Of a DNA stretch of 64,000 nucleotides, positions 44,071 to 52,991 are shown piece by piece. The position numbers and the translations under genes were made by a program. How positions within the stretch are numbered: the stretch's first letter is position 1; each line of letters starts with the position of its first letter. Origin of the DNA: Paenibacillus radicis (ex Xue et al. 2023) (lineage in GTDB: Bacteria; Bacillota; Bacilli; Paenibacillales; NBRC-103111); NCBI RefSeq assembly GCF_024722015.1, contig NZ_JANQBD010000019.1, positions 1 to 64,000 on the forward strand. Direction: 5' to 3'. The notes below the pieces were generated by a model. That model was not told the DNA's origin. It worked only from the letters and a program-made list of their open reading frames with translations, and did no database searches.

Positions 44071-45306
44071 ATGTCCGAAAAATTCCAGCAGCTGCTGAGC
44101 AGCTATGCCGAGTTGGTTGTCAAAATAGGAGTTAATATTCACAAGGGCCAGACTTTGGTCGTTAACGGTTCCATTGATGCGGCAGATTTAGTCAGGTTGA
44201 TCGTGAAAAAAGCGTATGAAGCCGGCGCCTACCTGGTCAAGGTTAATTGGACTGATGATACGGTATCCCGTATGCGATATGATCTGGCTGCGGATGAATC
44301 ATTCCTTGAGGAACCCAAATGGTATGCCGGTGAAATGCTGGAGCTAGTCGAAAAAGGGGCTGCGGTTATAAGTATTGTATCTTCAGACCCTGACCTTCTT
44401 AAAGGAATACCTCAGGATCGAATTGTCAATTACCAGAAAACATACGGCAAAGCGATGGCTAAGTATCGGCAATATTTGCAATCTGACAAATTCAGCTGGT
44501 GCGTGATTGCGGCTCCTTCGAAAAATTGGGCTGCGAAGGTGTTTCCTGAGCTGCCTGAGGAAGAGCAGGTGGCCAAGCTGTGGGACGCTATTTTTAAAAC
44601 AGTACGAGTCGATCAGGCTGATCCCATCACAGCATGGGAAGGGCATGTCCGAAGCTTGAACAGCAAATCGGATTATTTGAATGCGAAGAAGTACAAGAAG
44701 CTGCACTATCTCGCTCCGGGAACTGATCTGACGATTGAGCTGCCTGAGGGACATATTTGGGTAGCTGCTGATAGTATTGACGAGCGCGGACATTCGTTTG
44801 TGGCGAACATGCCGACAGAGGAAGTATTCACAGCACCGTTAGCTGGCGGAGTGAACGGCAAAGTGTCCAGTACGAAGCCCCTGAGCTATGGAGGCAATAT
44901 TATAGACGGGTTTACGCTTACGTTTGAGAATGGGCGTATTGTCAATGTATCCGCGGCTCAGGGTGAAGAAACGCTGAAGGGCTTGGTCGAGATAGATGAG
45001 GGCTCGCATTATTTGGGTGAGGTGGCGCTGGTGCCTCATCGATCCCCAATCTCCGAGTCTAATATTCTTTATTACAATACACTTTTTGACGAAAATGCAT
45101 CGAATCATTTGGCCATTGGCAGCGCCTATGCATTCTGTCTGACGGATGGAAAAAAGCTGTCGCAGGATGAGCTGAAAGCCAAAGGGCTTAATACCAGCAT
45201 CACACATGTAGATTTTATGATTGGCTCAGGTGAGATGGACATATTCGGGGTCACAGCCGAAGGTGTTGAAGAACCTGTTTTTAAACAAGGCAACTGGGCA
45301 TTCTAG
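44071..45306 (+). CDS. ampS: M29-family aminopeptidase
   Basis: A 411-residue metal-dependent aminopeptidase of the AmpS/AmpT/PepS group, cytoplasmic. Metal ligands are visible in NMPTEEVFTAP, EIDEGSHYLGEVALVPHRSPIS, DENASNHLAIG and THVDFMIGSGEMDIFG. The length equals the family norm. ATG follows TTGGAGG. It trims N-terminal residues from peptides. A weak terminator-like stem (GCCGC near 45348 with GGGCGGTTTTTTT near 45380) follows. Confidence 0.93.
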   Translation: MSEKFQQLLSSYAELVVKIGVNIHKGQTLVVNGSIDAADLVRLIVKKAYEAGAYLVKVNWTDDTVSRMRYDLAADESFLEEPKWYAGEMLELVEKGAAVISIVSSDPDLLKGIPQDRIVNYQKTYGKAMAKYRQYLQSDKFSWCVIAAPSKNWAAKVFPELPEEEQVAKLWDAIFKTVRVDQADPITAWEGHVRSLNSKSDYLNAKKYKKLHYLAPGTDLTIELPEGHIWVAADSIDERGHSFVANMPTEEVFTAPLAGGVNGKVSSTKPLSYGGNIIDGFTLTFENGRIVNVSAAQGEETLKGLVEIDEGSHYLGEVALVPHRSPISESNILYYNTLFDENASNHLAIGSAYAFCLTDGKKLSQDELKAKGLNTSITHVDFMIGSGEMDIFGVTAEGVEEPVFKQGNWAF

Positions 45307-45519
45307 TTCTAAATCTTTGAAAAGCAACGGTTTGCTGTTACATATTGCCGCTTTCCTTCTCGTACAATCGGGTGGGAGGGCGGTTTTTTTGTTGCGAGGA
45401 AGTGCAGTTGCATTGCCTTGCGAAAGAAATTGTCCAATATTGACAGAATGAAAATGAAAAGTTGGGAATAGTAAGGGTTGTATCAAAACAATTTACTACA
45501 AGGATGGTGTTTATTTGAA

Positions 45520-46638
45520 ATGAAAGATCGTATTTGGAAATCCCGCGGATCACGCTCAAAATGGTTAGTGGGAAGGTATCTCGGTACGGCGCTGCTGGCA
45601 ATAGCATTATTGCTGAGTATGCCAAATGCCAGCTGGGCGGTCGGTAAGGGTGCGAATGGACCGGACGTATTCGTAATCCAAGGGATGCTGAAAGCACTTG
45701 GCAGCTATGAGGGGAAAATCACGGGCTACTACGATGAAACAACAGTTAGGGGAGTTAAACATTTTCAGAAAAAACATGGGCTGCCGGTTAACGGAGCTGT
45801 AGATAATCGAACACTTGAATCAATTATGTACGCTTATGCGAATATGAAAATGCCTTCTCAAGGCAAAGGTTCAGGACAAGGTGGAGGCCAAGGACAAGGC
45901 GGAGGCGAAGGAATAGGCGGAGGCCAAGGACAAGGCGGAGGCCAGGGTAAAGGCGGAGGCGAAGGAATAGGCGGAGGCCAAGGACAAGGCGGAGGCCAGG
46001 GTAAAGGCGGAGGCGAAGGAATAGGCGGAGGCCAGGGTAAAGGCGGAGGCCAAGGACAAGGCGGAGGCCAAGGACAAGGCGGAGGCCAAGGACAAGGCGG
46101 AGGCCAAGGACAAGGCGGAGGCCAAGGACAGGGCGGAGGCCAAGGACAAGGCGGAGGCCAAGGACAAGGCGAAGGCCAGGGACAGGGTGGAGGCCAGGGT
46201 AAAGGCTGGGGCTGGGGTAAAGGTAAGAGTGAAGAAAAAGGTCCGGAGCAGGGTAAAGGTAAGAGTGAAGAAAAAGGTCCGGAGCAGGGTAAAGGTAAGA
46301 GCGAAGGAAAAGGTCAAGAGCAGGGCAAAGGTAATGGCGGAGGAAAAGGCCCAGAGCAAGGTCAAGGCAAAGGCGGCGGCCAAGGCCAAGGAAACGTCCA
46401 AGACAATGGCCAGGGCAAAGGTGGTAGCCAAGGCCAAGGAAACGGTCAGGACAATGGACAAGGTAAAGGCGGCGGTCAAGGGCAAGGAAATGGTCAGGAC
46501 AATGGACAAGGCAAAGGTGGCAGCCAAGGCCAAGGAAACGGTCAGGACAATGGACAAGGCAAAGGTGGCGGCCAAGGCCAAGACAATGGACAGAGTCAAG
46601 ATAATGGCAGCAATGGCAAAGGAAAAGGAACTGAATAA
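45520..46638 (+). CDS. secreted peptidoglycan-binding protein with Gly/Gln repeat tail
   Basis: A 372-residue exported protein. The ATG at 45520 (MKDRIW) is chosen because AAGGATGG precedes it; a TTG further up has no site. A signal peptide ends near SWAVGKG. Residues about 45-105 are a PG_binding_1 domain (PDVFVIQGMLKALGSYEGKI, later TVRGVKHFQKKHGLPVNGAVD). The remaining 260 residues are low complexity: GGQGQG units encoded by an 18-base repeat (45870-46200), then GKSEEKGPEQGK units, then GQGNGQDNGQGKGG units. It is probably a cell-wall or spore-associated matrix protein. Repeat number is likely to vary between strains. Confidence 0.8.
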   Translation: MKDRIWKSRGSRSKWLVGRYLGTALLAIALLLSMPNASWAVGKGANGPDVFVIQGMLKALGSYEGKITGYYDETTVRGVKHFQKKHGLPVNGAVDNRTLESIMYAYANMKMPSQGKGSGQGGGQGQGGGEGIGGGQGQGGGQGKGGGEGIGGGQGQGGGQGKGGGEGIGGGQGKGGGQGQGGGQGQGGGQGQGGGQGQGGGQGQGGGQGQGGGQGQGEGQGQGGGQGKGWGWGKGKSEEKGPEQGKGKSEEKGPEQGKGKSEGKGQEQGKGNGGGKGPEQGQGKGGGQGQGNVQDNGQGKGGSQGQGNGQDNGQGKGGGQGQGNGQDNGQGKGGSQGQGNGQDNGQGKGGGQGQDNGQSQDNGSNGKGKGTE

Positions 46639-46646
46639 TTTCACCT

Positions 46647-46685
46647 CAAGAACGCTTCATCTCCTCAGGAGAAGGAGCGTTCTTG
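46647..46685 (+). terminator. hairpin after the Gly/Gln-repeat gene
   Basis: CAAGAACGCT pairs with AGCGTTCTTG with a 19-base loop; a T run is missing, so termination strength is uncertain. Confidence 0.5.
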
Positions 46686-47649
46686 ACTTTCCTGCGAGCG
46701 AATCCCTAGCGCGTTGTGTCATTACAAAATGCACAAATCTCCCTACATTGTCAACTAGTGAAACAAATCAACCTACATTGTAGCTAAGTATAGTTGCTCA
46801 TGTTAAATGAAAATGAAGATTAAGGTAGTCTAGCTGTGGGGGCCATGAAAAGAGAGGAATTCAACTCGAAGGACTCACTCTTGAATCATTTGACTTCGGA
46901 ATGTTTAGAAGGACTAAGGATCCAGATATTTTATAAACCCCACTGCTTTTCTTGAAGTTCTATCTGCGTTACGACAAGAATTTTCATAAAAAGAAGCTGT
47001 CCCAAAAGGGTATCAGTGAATGAATCAGTCCCAAACTATGTACAAAGACGCCTCCAAAACCACCATGTAAGCGGAAAATGAAACGTCTTTTTCGTAGGGA
47101 AATTCCCATCAGAGTGGGGGTTCGAAAATCGAAAAATGAGTCCGGCCGCTTTTTGGATGTTACTTAAGTGATGGGGCGGCTGCTTTCAATCTAGAGGAGA
47201 CCATGATTTGTCGGGGCCACTGCGGAAGAAAAGAAAATAGATGGAAATTGTAACGCTAATCCAGCATGGATATCGCCTGAAATCAATCTAACTGGAAAAA
47301 CTAACTCTAATAGAGGTGAAAAGGTGGATATCAGCCAAAATATGTAGAATTAGCATGAGGAATTCCAGCTATAAGTCTTGGAACGCTATTTTCGGAGTAA
47401 CTAACTTGATATTTTCCTGATAATTGCACGGAGTGCGCCAGACTGCCATGCAATGCCGTAACCGAACCATGCCACGAACCACGAACCCGATACCCGCGAT
47501 GAGTACGCGCTGGAAAGCGACCTCATCTTATTCATCACTAAGAATACACAAGAATACGCAAAAAAGCCCTCAACTATTAAAGTGGAATTGAGGGCTCTTT
47601 TGCAACCATCTATTCAGGATAAAATGGTGGAGGGGTTGTCTCAAAGATA
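46686..47649. other. 1-kb gene-free region with transposon-end-like and repeat sequences
   Basis: AAGAAGCTGTCCCAAAAGGG (46991) and GGGTTGTCTCAAAG (about 47634) face each other like diverged inverted ends of the type seen at 27604-27762. Between them are a terminator-like hairpin AAAGACG/CGTCTTT (47043-47093), repeat copy C, and a hairpin AGCCCTCAA/TTGAGGGCT (about 47566-47600). No ORF is supported. Confidence 0.4.
47240..47428. repeat. TAACTGGAA-family interspersed repeat, copy C
   Basis: It shares GAATTAGCATGAGGAATTCC, GGAACGCTAT, GTAACTA and TTTTCCTGATAATT with copy B and the TAACTGGAAAAACT unit with copies A and D. Confidence 0.6.
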
Positions 47650-47739
47650 TTAGATACAAAAGCCAGCAGATAAAACAATAACCAATAGGATATACAGAAC
47701 CAAGATCGTTGCAGTGGAAGTAAATCCGACGGTGCTCAT
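47650..47739 (-). CDS. yjcZ: YjcZ-type sporulation mini-protein
   Basis: A 29-residue frame, MSTVGFTSTATILVLYILL and so on, ending FCI. AAGGAGGG (47746-47753 on the plus strand as complement) lies 6 bases before the ATG. A short polar start followed by one hydrophobic helix is the form of the YjcZ/YhbB/SscA-like sporulation peptides common in Bacillales, often missed by gene finders. Function is unknown; some members affect spore coat assembly. Confidence 0.7.
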   Translation of the reverse strand: MSTVGFTSTATILVLYILLVIVLSAGFCI

Positions 47740-47889
47740 TGCAATCCCTCCTTTTTCGTTTCTAAGGATATGTTATTCGCAGCAAACCTATTTTGAATGG
47801 ACTAATATCCACTAATAGCATAAGTCCATTACAATATTGTTTTTCATTCATATGATGAGATTAAAATGCTGTGAAAGGAAGTAATCCGG

Positions 47890-48609
47890 ATGGAATATTT
47901 AGATATGCTGGCCAAATTAGGAATCGGCAACGCTCATCCTGGAGGATTTGCCGCAACATTAAAGCAACTTGAGCACTATCCACTTCCAATGAACTCGCGA
48001 ATACTTGAAGTTGGTTGTGGTACAGGAAGAACATCTTGTTATTTAGCTGCACAAGGCCATGATGTGACAGGGATTGATATTCGCTCGGATATGATTTCAA
48101 AAGCAATTAGACGGGCAAATGAAGAGAATGTCTCTGCCGTCTTTTTGGAAGGAGACGCATGCTCACTTCCATTTGAAAGCTATTCTTTTGATGTGATTCT
48201 TGTTGAATCCGTATCAATATTTGTGGATACTGCTAAAGCCTTAACGGAATATTATAGAGTTCTGCGTACTGGAGGCAAGGTTTATGACAGAGAAATGGTT
48301 CAAATCAAACCAATGCCAAAAGAAATTTATGATGATATTGCCCTTTTTTTTCAGATAGGCACACTGTGGAATTATCAGGATTGGTCCCAATTAGTAAATA
48401 AAGCAGCCTTTAAAGACGTACAGATAGAAGGCCCTTTTTTGTTTCCCAAGATCAGCGAGGATCTTCTCGAACATCCCGATCACCATCAACACATAGATGC
48501 CGGTTCTTTTTATGACACAGCACTTTGGGAAGTAACTAATAAATATAATAGTATAATGGAACGATATCATGAATATATGGGATCCATCCATTTTATGGGG
48601 ACTAAATAA
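47890..48609 (+). CDS. class I SAM-dependent methyltransferase
   Basis: A 239-residue methyltransferase with ILEVGCGTGRTSCYLA near 38 (motif I), VTGIDIRSDMI (acidic strand), FDVILVESVSIFVD (motif IV) and EYYRVLRTGGKVYDREM. It starts with ATG after GAAAGGAAG. The substrate is unknown; sequence suggests the ubiquinone/menaquinone-like Methyltransf_11 group. A terminator follows. Confidence 0.85.
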   Translation: MEYLDMLAKLGIGNAHPGGFAATLKQLEHYPLPMNSRILEVGCGTGRTSCYLAAQGHDVTGIDIRSDMISKAIRRANEENVSAVFLEGDACSLPFESYSFDVILVESVSIFVDTAKALTEYYRVLRTGGKVYDREMVQIKPMPKEIYDDIALFFQIGTLWNYQDWSQLVNKAAFKDVQIEGPFLFPKISEDLLEHPDHHQHIDAGSFYDTALWEVTNKYNSIMERYHEYMGSIHFMGTK

Positions 48610-48624
48610 ATTTTGAATTTCTCC

Positions 48625-48661
48625 AAATAAACCAATCAACAATTTTCGGTTGGTTTATTTG
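48625..48661 (+). terminator. terminator after the methyltransferase gene
   Basis: AAATAAACCAA pairs with TTGGTTTATTT; both strands have A/T-rich tails. Confidence 0.75.
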
Positions 48662-48710
48662 TCATGACGTTGGCCTTCTGCAAAAAAAGTGGAGTAAAGG
48701 GAGAGGACAA

Positions 48711-48823
48711 ATGACAGCAGAAGACTACTTAAATCACGTAATAACAAGCCGCGTGGGGTGAGCGAAGCTTCCCCCTTATTTCAATTTTTGCGTCGGAACC
48801 CCACACTGAACCCCTCCCCACGC
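48711..48823 (+). other. truncated ORF running into a palindromic element
   Basis: GGGAGAGGACAA precedes an ATG that opens 16 codons (MTAEDYLNHVITSRVG) and stops inside a palindrome, GCGTGGGG (48751-48758) versus CCCCACGC (48816-48823), with a second partner ACCCCAC at 48798-48804. It looks like the start of a gene cut by insertion or deletion. The rest of 48610-48923 holds nothing else supported. Confidence 0.35.
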
Positions 48824-48923
48824 ATGTATGAGCTTCTACATAAAAGGACCGTCAATGTTCTGACAATTTTTCTTGATTTTTCTAATATCTGGGTTATTTT
48901 TCTAAATATAATCATTTAATGGG

Positions 48924-48954
48924 TTGACTTCGAGTGCGCTCTAACTTGTATGAT
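48924..48954 (+). promoter_or_regulatory. MerR-type promoter of the merR-aldo/keto reductase operon
   Basis: -35 TTGACT (48924-48929) and -10 TATGAT (48949-48954) with a 19-base spacer. The spacer has the imperfect dyad TTcGAG-TGCG-CTCtAA, a form known for AdhR/NmlR-like MerR proteins. Confidence 0.8.
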
Positions 48955-48982
48955 AAAAAAATAGCAAAGAGGAGGCCATTCA

Positions 48983-49393
48983 GTGATACAAAAGATGGAC
49001 ATTGAATTGACGATTCAGCAGGTTGCAGCAAGAACGGGCTTGAGCGTACATACACTTCGTTATTATGAGAGAATCGGTCTCATGGAACCGATCTGTCGAG
49101 CTTCCAACGGGCATCGATCCTATAAGGAGAATGATCTTGAGTGGATCATTTTGCTTATGCGACTACGATCAACAGGAATGCCTATTTCAGAAATGCGGCG
49201 CTTCGCTGACATGATGCGTCACGGAGATTTGACCATTGCGCAAAGGCGGCAAGTATTGGAGGAGCATGAACAAAAATTGCTAATGCAGGTTCAAGAGCTG
49301 CAAAACACCCTGACCGTGCTTCGAGATAAAATTGTGTACTATCGTTCATGGGAAGCCGCACAGCAGCAAGAGGAAAAATCGATAACAGGCTGA
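48983..49393 (+). CDS. MerR-family transcriptional regulator
   Basis: A 136-residue regulator of the AdhR/YfmP-like type. The winged helix is LTIQQVAARTGLSVHTLRYY and ERIGLM, then RLRSTGMPISEMRRFADMMR, followed by a dimerisation coiled coil (LEEHEQKLLMQVQELQNTLTV, trimmed in part). No conserved Cys of the metal or aldehyde sensors is present. The start is GTG with GAGGAGG upstream. It lies 41 bases before the aldo/keto reductase it probably controls. Confidence 0.9.
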   Translation: MIQKMDIELTIQQVAARTGLSVHTLRYYERIGLMEPICRASNGHRSYKENDLEWIILLMRLRSTGMPISEMRRFADMMRHGDLTIAQRRQVLEEHEQKLLMQVQELQNTLTVLRDKIVYYRSWEAAQQQEEKSITG

Positions 49394-49434
49394 CCCCAAC
49401 CATTCAATTGCGATTTTAGGGGGAGGAGTTTGAC

Positions 49435-50391
49435 ATGCATAAGCTATCATTAGGGAAAACCGGCATGAAAGTCAGTGCTTTAGGTTTGGGATGCTTGAAC
49501 TTTGGTTCCCGGGCGGACAAAGCTTCATCCTATCGGTTGTTGGATCAGTATAGAGATGCTGGCGGGGATTTTTTGGATACGTCCAATAACTATGCATTTT
49601 GGAACGAGGGATGCGTCGGCGGGGAGAGCGAATTGCTGCTCGGTCAGTGGCTCAAGGATCGTGGAAATCGCAATAGTATTTTTTTGGCGACGAAAGTTGG
49701 AGCCAATCCGATGTTCCCGGGCGGCGGCTTTGAGAATAAGGAAGGATTGTCCCGAAAAGCTGTCGAGAAGGCAATCGATGCAAGTCTGATGCGGCTTAAA
49801 ACCGATTATGTGGATTTGTACTATGCTCACATTGATGACGAAAATACACCTCTTGAAGAGACGATGGAAGCCATGGATGGCTTGATAAAGGCTGGAAAAG
49901 TTAGAGCTTTAGGCTGCAGCAACCATCGGGCTTGGCGGATAGAGAAGTCCAGAGGCATCAGCCTCGCCAATCATTGGACGCCGTACTGCTGCGTACAGCA
50001 GAGGTATACCTATCTTCGCCCTAAGCCGGGAGCCGATTTTGGCGTACAGCTAAGTGTTACTGACGAGCTGCTGAACTATTGCAAGACCCATGATGATTTC
50101 TCCCTCCTCGCGTATTCTCCTTTGTTAAATGGCGCGTATACCCGTCAGGATGTATCCATCCCGGAGCAATACGAAGGTCCGGATACTCAAGCTAGAATCA
50201 GGGTTTTGACCGAAGTTGCCAACGAAACGGGAGGAACCTTAAATCAGGTGGTGTTGGCTTGGCTCCTGCAGAACACTCCCAGGACCATTCCAATAATAGC
50301 GGCAAGCAAGCCTGAACAGCTTCAGGAGAATTTGGATGCTTTGAACATTCAACTTAGTCAGGAACAGCTGCATCGGCTAAACACGGCTTAA
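49435..50391 (+). CDS. aldo/keto reductase
   Basis: A 318-residue NADPH-dependent TIM-barrel oxidoreductase. The catalytic tetrad Asp-Tyr-Lys-His appears in FLDTSNNYAFW, ATKVG and YYAHID. Cofactor-binding residues follow in GCSNHRAW, AYSPLLNGAYTR and IPIIAASKPEQLQENL. The pair with an upstream MerR regulator is typical for detoxification of aldehydes or quinones. ATG follows GGGGGAGGAG. A strong terminator lies after the gene. Confidence 0.92.
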   Translation: MHKLSLGKTGMKVSALGLGCLNFGSRADKASSYRLLDQYRDAGGDFLDTSNNYAFWNEGCVGGESELLLGQWLKDRGNRNSIFLATKVGANPMFPGGGFENKEGLSRKAVEKAIDASLMRLKTDYVDLYYAHIDDENTPLEETMEAMDGLIKAGKVRALGCSNHRAWRIEKSRGISLANHWTPYCCVQQRYTYLRPKPGADFGVQLSVTDELLNYCKTHDDFSLLAYSPLLNGAYTRQDVSIPEQYEGPDTQARIRVLTEVANETGGTLNQVVLAWLLQNTPRTIPIIAASKPEQLQENLDALNIQLSQEQLHRLNTA

Positions 50392-50462
50392 CATGGATTA
50401 ACATGGTTAAACAGAAGAACCACTGGAAGGATTACGCTAAACAGAATAGGAGTCGGTTTACG

Positions 50463-50515
50463 ACGAAAGCACCGATAAGAAAGGCAATTTGCCTACTCTT
50501 ACCGGTGCTTTCGTC
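50463..50515. terminator. strong bidirectional terminator
   Basis: ACGAAAGCACCG (50463-50474) pairs perfectly with CGGTGCTTTCGT (50503-50514), with inner stem TAAGA/TCTTA and GGCAA/TTGCC. Confidence 0.8.
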
Positions 50516-50534
50516 ATAAAGGACTTCATGAAAT

Positions 50535-52319
50535 TCAGCGCTGGGATCCTGATGTATTTTGACTAACCAACCTTTTTTGCTGCCGCTGTTCCTTGAGTAT
50601 TGAAGCCATCTGCTCTTGAATCGTTCTCGATTGCTCAGAGGCATAAGCAGGATGTGCGAGATTGCGGGTTTCGAGTGGATCATCGGTTAAGTTATAAAGC
50701 TCATATTCATCGGGGAGAGGCTGGGTTTTAACTGAGGTGACGCAATACGCAGCATACTGCGTTGACTGCATTCCAGCAGGATGCCCACCTATTGTCTGGA
50801 CGGTGACATCTTTTTTTCCTGGATGGCTCCAGAATTGATCGTTGTCGAAATAGCGGGAGTACTTCCACAGTTCTTTTCTGTTATTTCTTTCTATGTGGGA
50901 GATCACGGTTTCAATGTGATTTGGCTGCACGACGGAGGGATAGGGCTCCCCCAACGGGTTGATTTGGCGCTGGCCTTGCGTAACATCATCGTCAATCATA
51001 AAATAGATTGGTTCTTCAACGGGATCGGATTTATTATGCCCTAAGAGGTAAGGAGAAAGGTCGCGTCCGACAAAGGGACGGACTTCGCTGAATTTATTTT
51101 GCAGGCGATGTTGAATGTCTTCTGTATCGGCATGGGCCAGCCCCAGCATGGTGGGCAGTAAATCTAGATGGCTTGTAAGTGTGTTAAAATGATGCTGCTG
51201 CGGAAACAGCTTCTTGTTATGAATGAGAAAGGGTACATGCAGCATTTCTTCGTAAGCACAGTAAAATTTTTGATGAAGATGGCCGTGAGCTCCAAGCAGC
51301 TCTCCGTGATCGGATGTAAAAATGATAATCGTATCATCATAGAAGGAAGAGCGGGTAAGGGCTTCAAAAACCTTGAGCATTTGCTGATCGGCATTTTTTT
51401 GCAGCTGATAGTAGAGCTTGCGGTAATGCGGCTGGTTGATTATAGGCTGTAGCGCTCTGGGATATATATGCTGATAGCTGGCTTGGCAGCGGGGCTTCGT
51501 ATCCAAGGGTTCATTTATTGTAGGCGGGGGAGCGACCGAAGGCATAGGCTCCACATCAAAATTGAACATGGGAAGTCGTTCGGTAAGCGACCCATATAAA
51601 ACAATATCATGCGGGTTCACGAATGAAGCTACAACAAGCCATGGCAACGCATCGTTGTCGATGGCTTTCTGTTGGTCGAGAGCTTCGATGAGCTCAACCA
51701 CTTCCGAAGCGTAGACCACATCTCGGCCGCTCACTCCGAAAGCAGCGGAAGAAGCGGAGTTTCGCGGATTTTTTCCATGGGGCTCCGGACCGATCCAGCT
51801 GGAAAACCCGAAGCTGTCCAGCGGGTCCGCGTTCAGGTATAAATCTTCCTTTTTTTGATCAGGTACGCCGGTTAGGGGATGATAGCTAGAGAGTCCTTGA
51901 TGTGTACCGGGAATAACAATGTCTTCATACGATATATGCCATTTCCCTTTATAGTACGTCTGGTACCCGGCTTCGCGAAAGTAATTTCCCATGGTAGGCA
52001 CCGTGTTTCTGCCGAGCCAGAACATATCGGAGTCAAAGGCTCCCTTGGCGATTCCGTTTGTCTGGCTTACTCCATGAAGCGATGGATAGTGACCTGTAAA
52101 CATTGTAGCCCGACTTGGGCAGCAGGCGGCACTTCCAATATAGTGACTGTGGAATTCGATGCTGTTAGACCTCAAAAGCTCCTGTGTCACAAGATTTTCA
52201 CGGCGCCATTGTTGGATTTCCTTGTTTTCATATACAGGGGGATACCGCTCTTCATCTACCAGTATTACGAGAAAATTAGGTTTTTCACATGGGTATGAAA
52301 GAGATCTGTTACTAATCAT
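50535..52319 (-). CDS. cytoplasmic type I sulfatase
   Basis: A 594-residue alkaline-phosphatase-fold sulfatase. The CxPxR signature is in CCPSRATMFTGHYPSLHG near 66, so the Cys can become formylglycine. Further metal and substrate residues lie in ILVDEERYPP, YKGKWH and FTSDHGELLGAHGHLHQK. No signal peptide is visible, so it is probably intracellular; substrate is unknown (sulfate or phosphonate esters are possible). ATG at 52319 is preferred over GTG at 52328 for spacing from AGGG. No formylglycine-generating enzyme gene is in the window. Confidence 0.85.
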   Translation of the reverse strand: MISNRSLSYPCEKPNFLVILVDEERYPPVYENKEIQQWRRENLVTQELLRSNSIEFHSHYIGSAACCPSRATMFTGHYPSLHGVSQTNGIAKGAFDSDMFWLGRNTVPTMGNYFREAGYQTYYKGKWHISYEDIVIPGTHQGLSSYHPLTGVPDQKKEDLYLNADPLDSFGFSSWIGPEPHGKNPRNSASSAAFGVSGRDVVYASEVVELIEALDQQKAIDNDALPWLVVASFVNPHDIVLYGSLTERLPMFNFDVEPMPSVAPPPTINEPLDTKPRCQASYQHIYPRALQPIINQPHYRKLYYQLQKNADQQMLKVFEALTRSSFYDDTIIIFTSDHGELLGAHGHLHQKFYCAYEEMLHVPFLIHNKKLFPQQHHFNTLTSHLDLLPTMLGLAHADTEDIQHRLQNKFSEVRPFVGRDLSPYLLGHNKSDPVEEPIYFMIDDDVTQGQRQINPLGEPYPSVVQPNHIETVISHIERNNRKELWKYSRYFDNDQFWSHPGKKDVTVQTIGGHPAGMQSTQYAAYCVTSVKTQPLPDEYELYNLTDDPLETRNLAHPAYASEQSRTIQEQMASILKEQRQQKRLVSQNTSGSQR

Positions 52320-52459
52320 CGCATACACATCCCTGCTTATTGAATAATTTTACACTAGATTATGTAGCAGCTCTCTAAAAGAGAAGTATTTCAGAAAATG
52401 ATACAAAACTCCGCTAACTTCCGTCTTTATAATAGCTGCAGCTGAAGGAGGACAATGCA

Positions 52460-52978
52460 TTGGAAATTCCTGAAACAAAATTATTTCAAGAACTATTCTA
52501 CACCCACTATCCCACGGTTCGACGTAAGCTGATCGCTTTAGTCCGGGATGAAGCAGCGGCCGAGGATTTAGCACAGGAAGTATTCCTGAGGTTGTATCGC
52601 AACCCGCCGGACGACTTGAATGTGGTGGGCGCTTGGCTTCACAGGGTACTGACGCGAATCGGATACGATCATTTAAATAAAAAATCCCGGTAACGCTCTT
52701 TGCAGGAAAAGCAGGAGTATCAGGTGCTTCTCATGGGAAGCGATGAGCCGTCAGGGGAAGAAGCCGTTTTGCAAAAGCTGGACCATGAGGAAGTTCAACA
52801 GTGGCTTAGTGAACTGCCTGAGCGGGACCGCCAATTGCTGCTACTCCGATATTCGGGTTATAGCTATGCGGAGATTGCGGAGCAATTGCAGGTCAGACAG
52901 CCGCTTGTCGGCACGCTCATACATCGGGCTACAGCGAAGCTGAAACGTCAAGCAAAGGCACATGTCCAGTTAGATTAG
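52460..52978 (+). pseudogene. ECF sigma factor gene with an in-frame stop
   Basis: The reading frame from TTG at 52460 (GGAGGA upstream) gives a normal sigma-70 region 2 (EAAAEDLAQEVFLRLYRNPP) and then TAA at 52691-52693. The same frame continues without shift through region 4 (ELPERDRQLLLLRYSGYSYA then EIAEQLQVRQPLVGTLIHRA) to 52978. Total length fits an ECF sigma of 172 residues. A TTG at 52700 could restart translation but lacks a ribosome site. It may be a pseudogene, a read-through gene, or a two-subunit sigma like SigO-RsoA. The cognate anti-sigma and ABC genes downstream are intact. Confidence 0.8.
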
Positions 52979-52991
52979 GAGGGAATAAACA

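Noticed and set aside
45871..46644. 257-codon Ala/Leu/Ser-rich frame opposite the Gly/Gln-repeat gene
   Set aside because: It is the complement of the coding repeat, without start signals; the plus frame has signal peptide and wall-binding domain.
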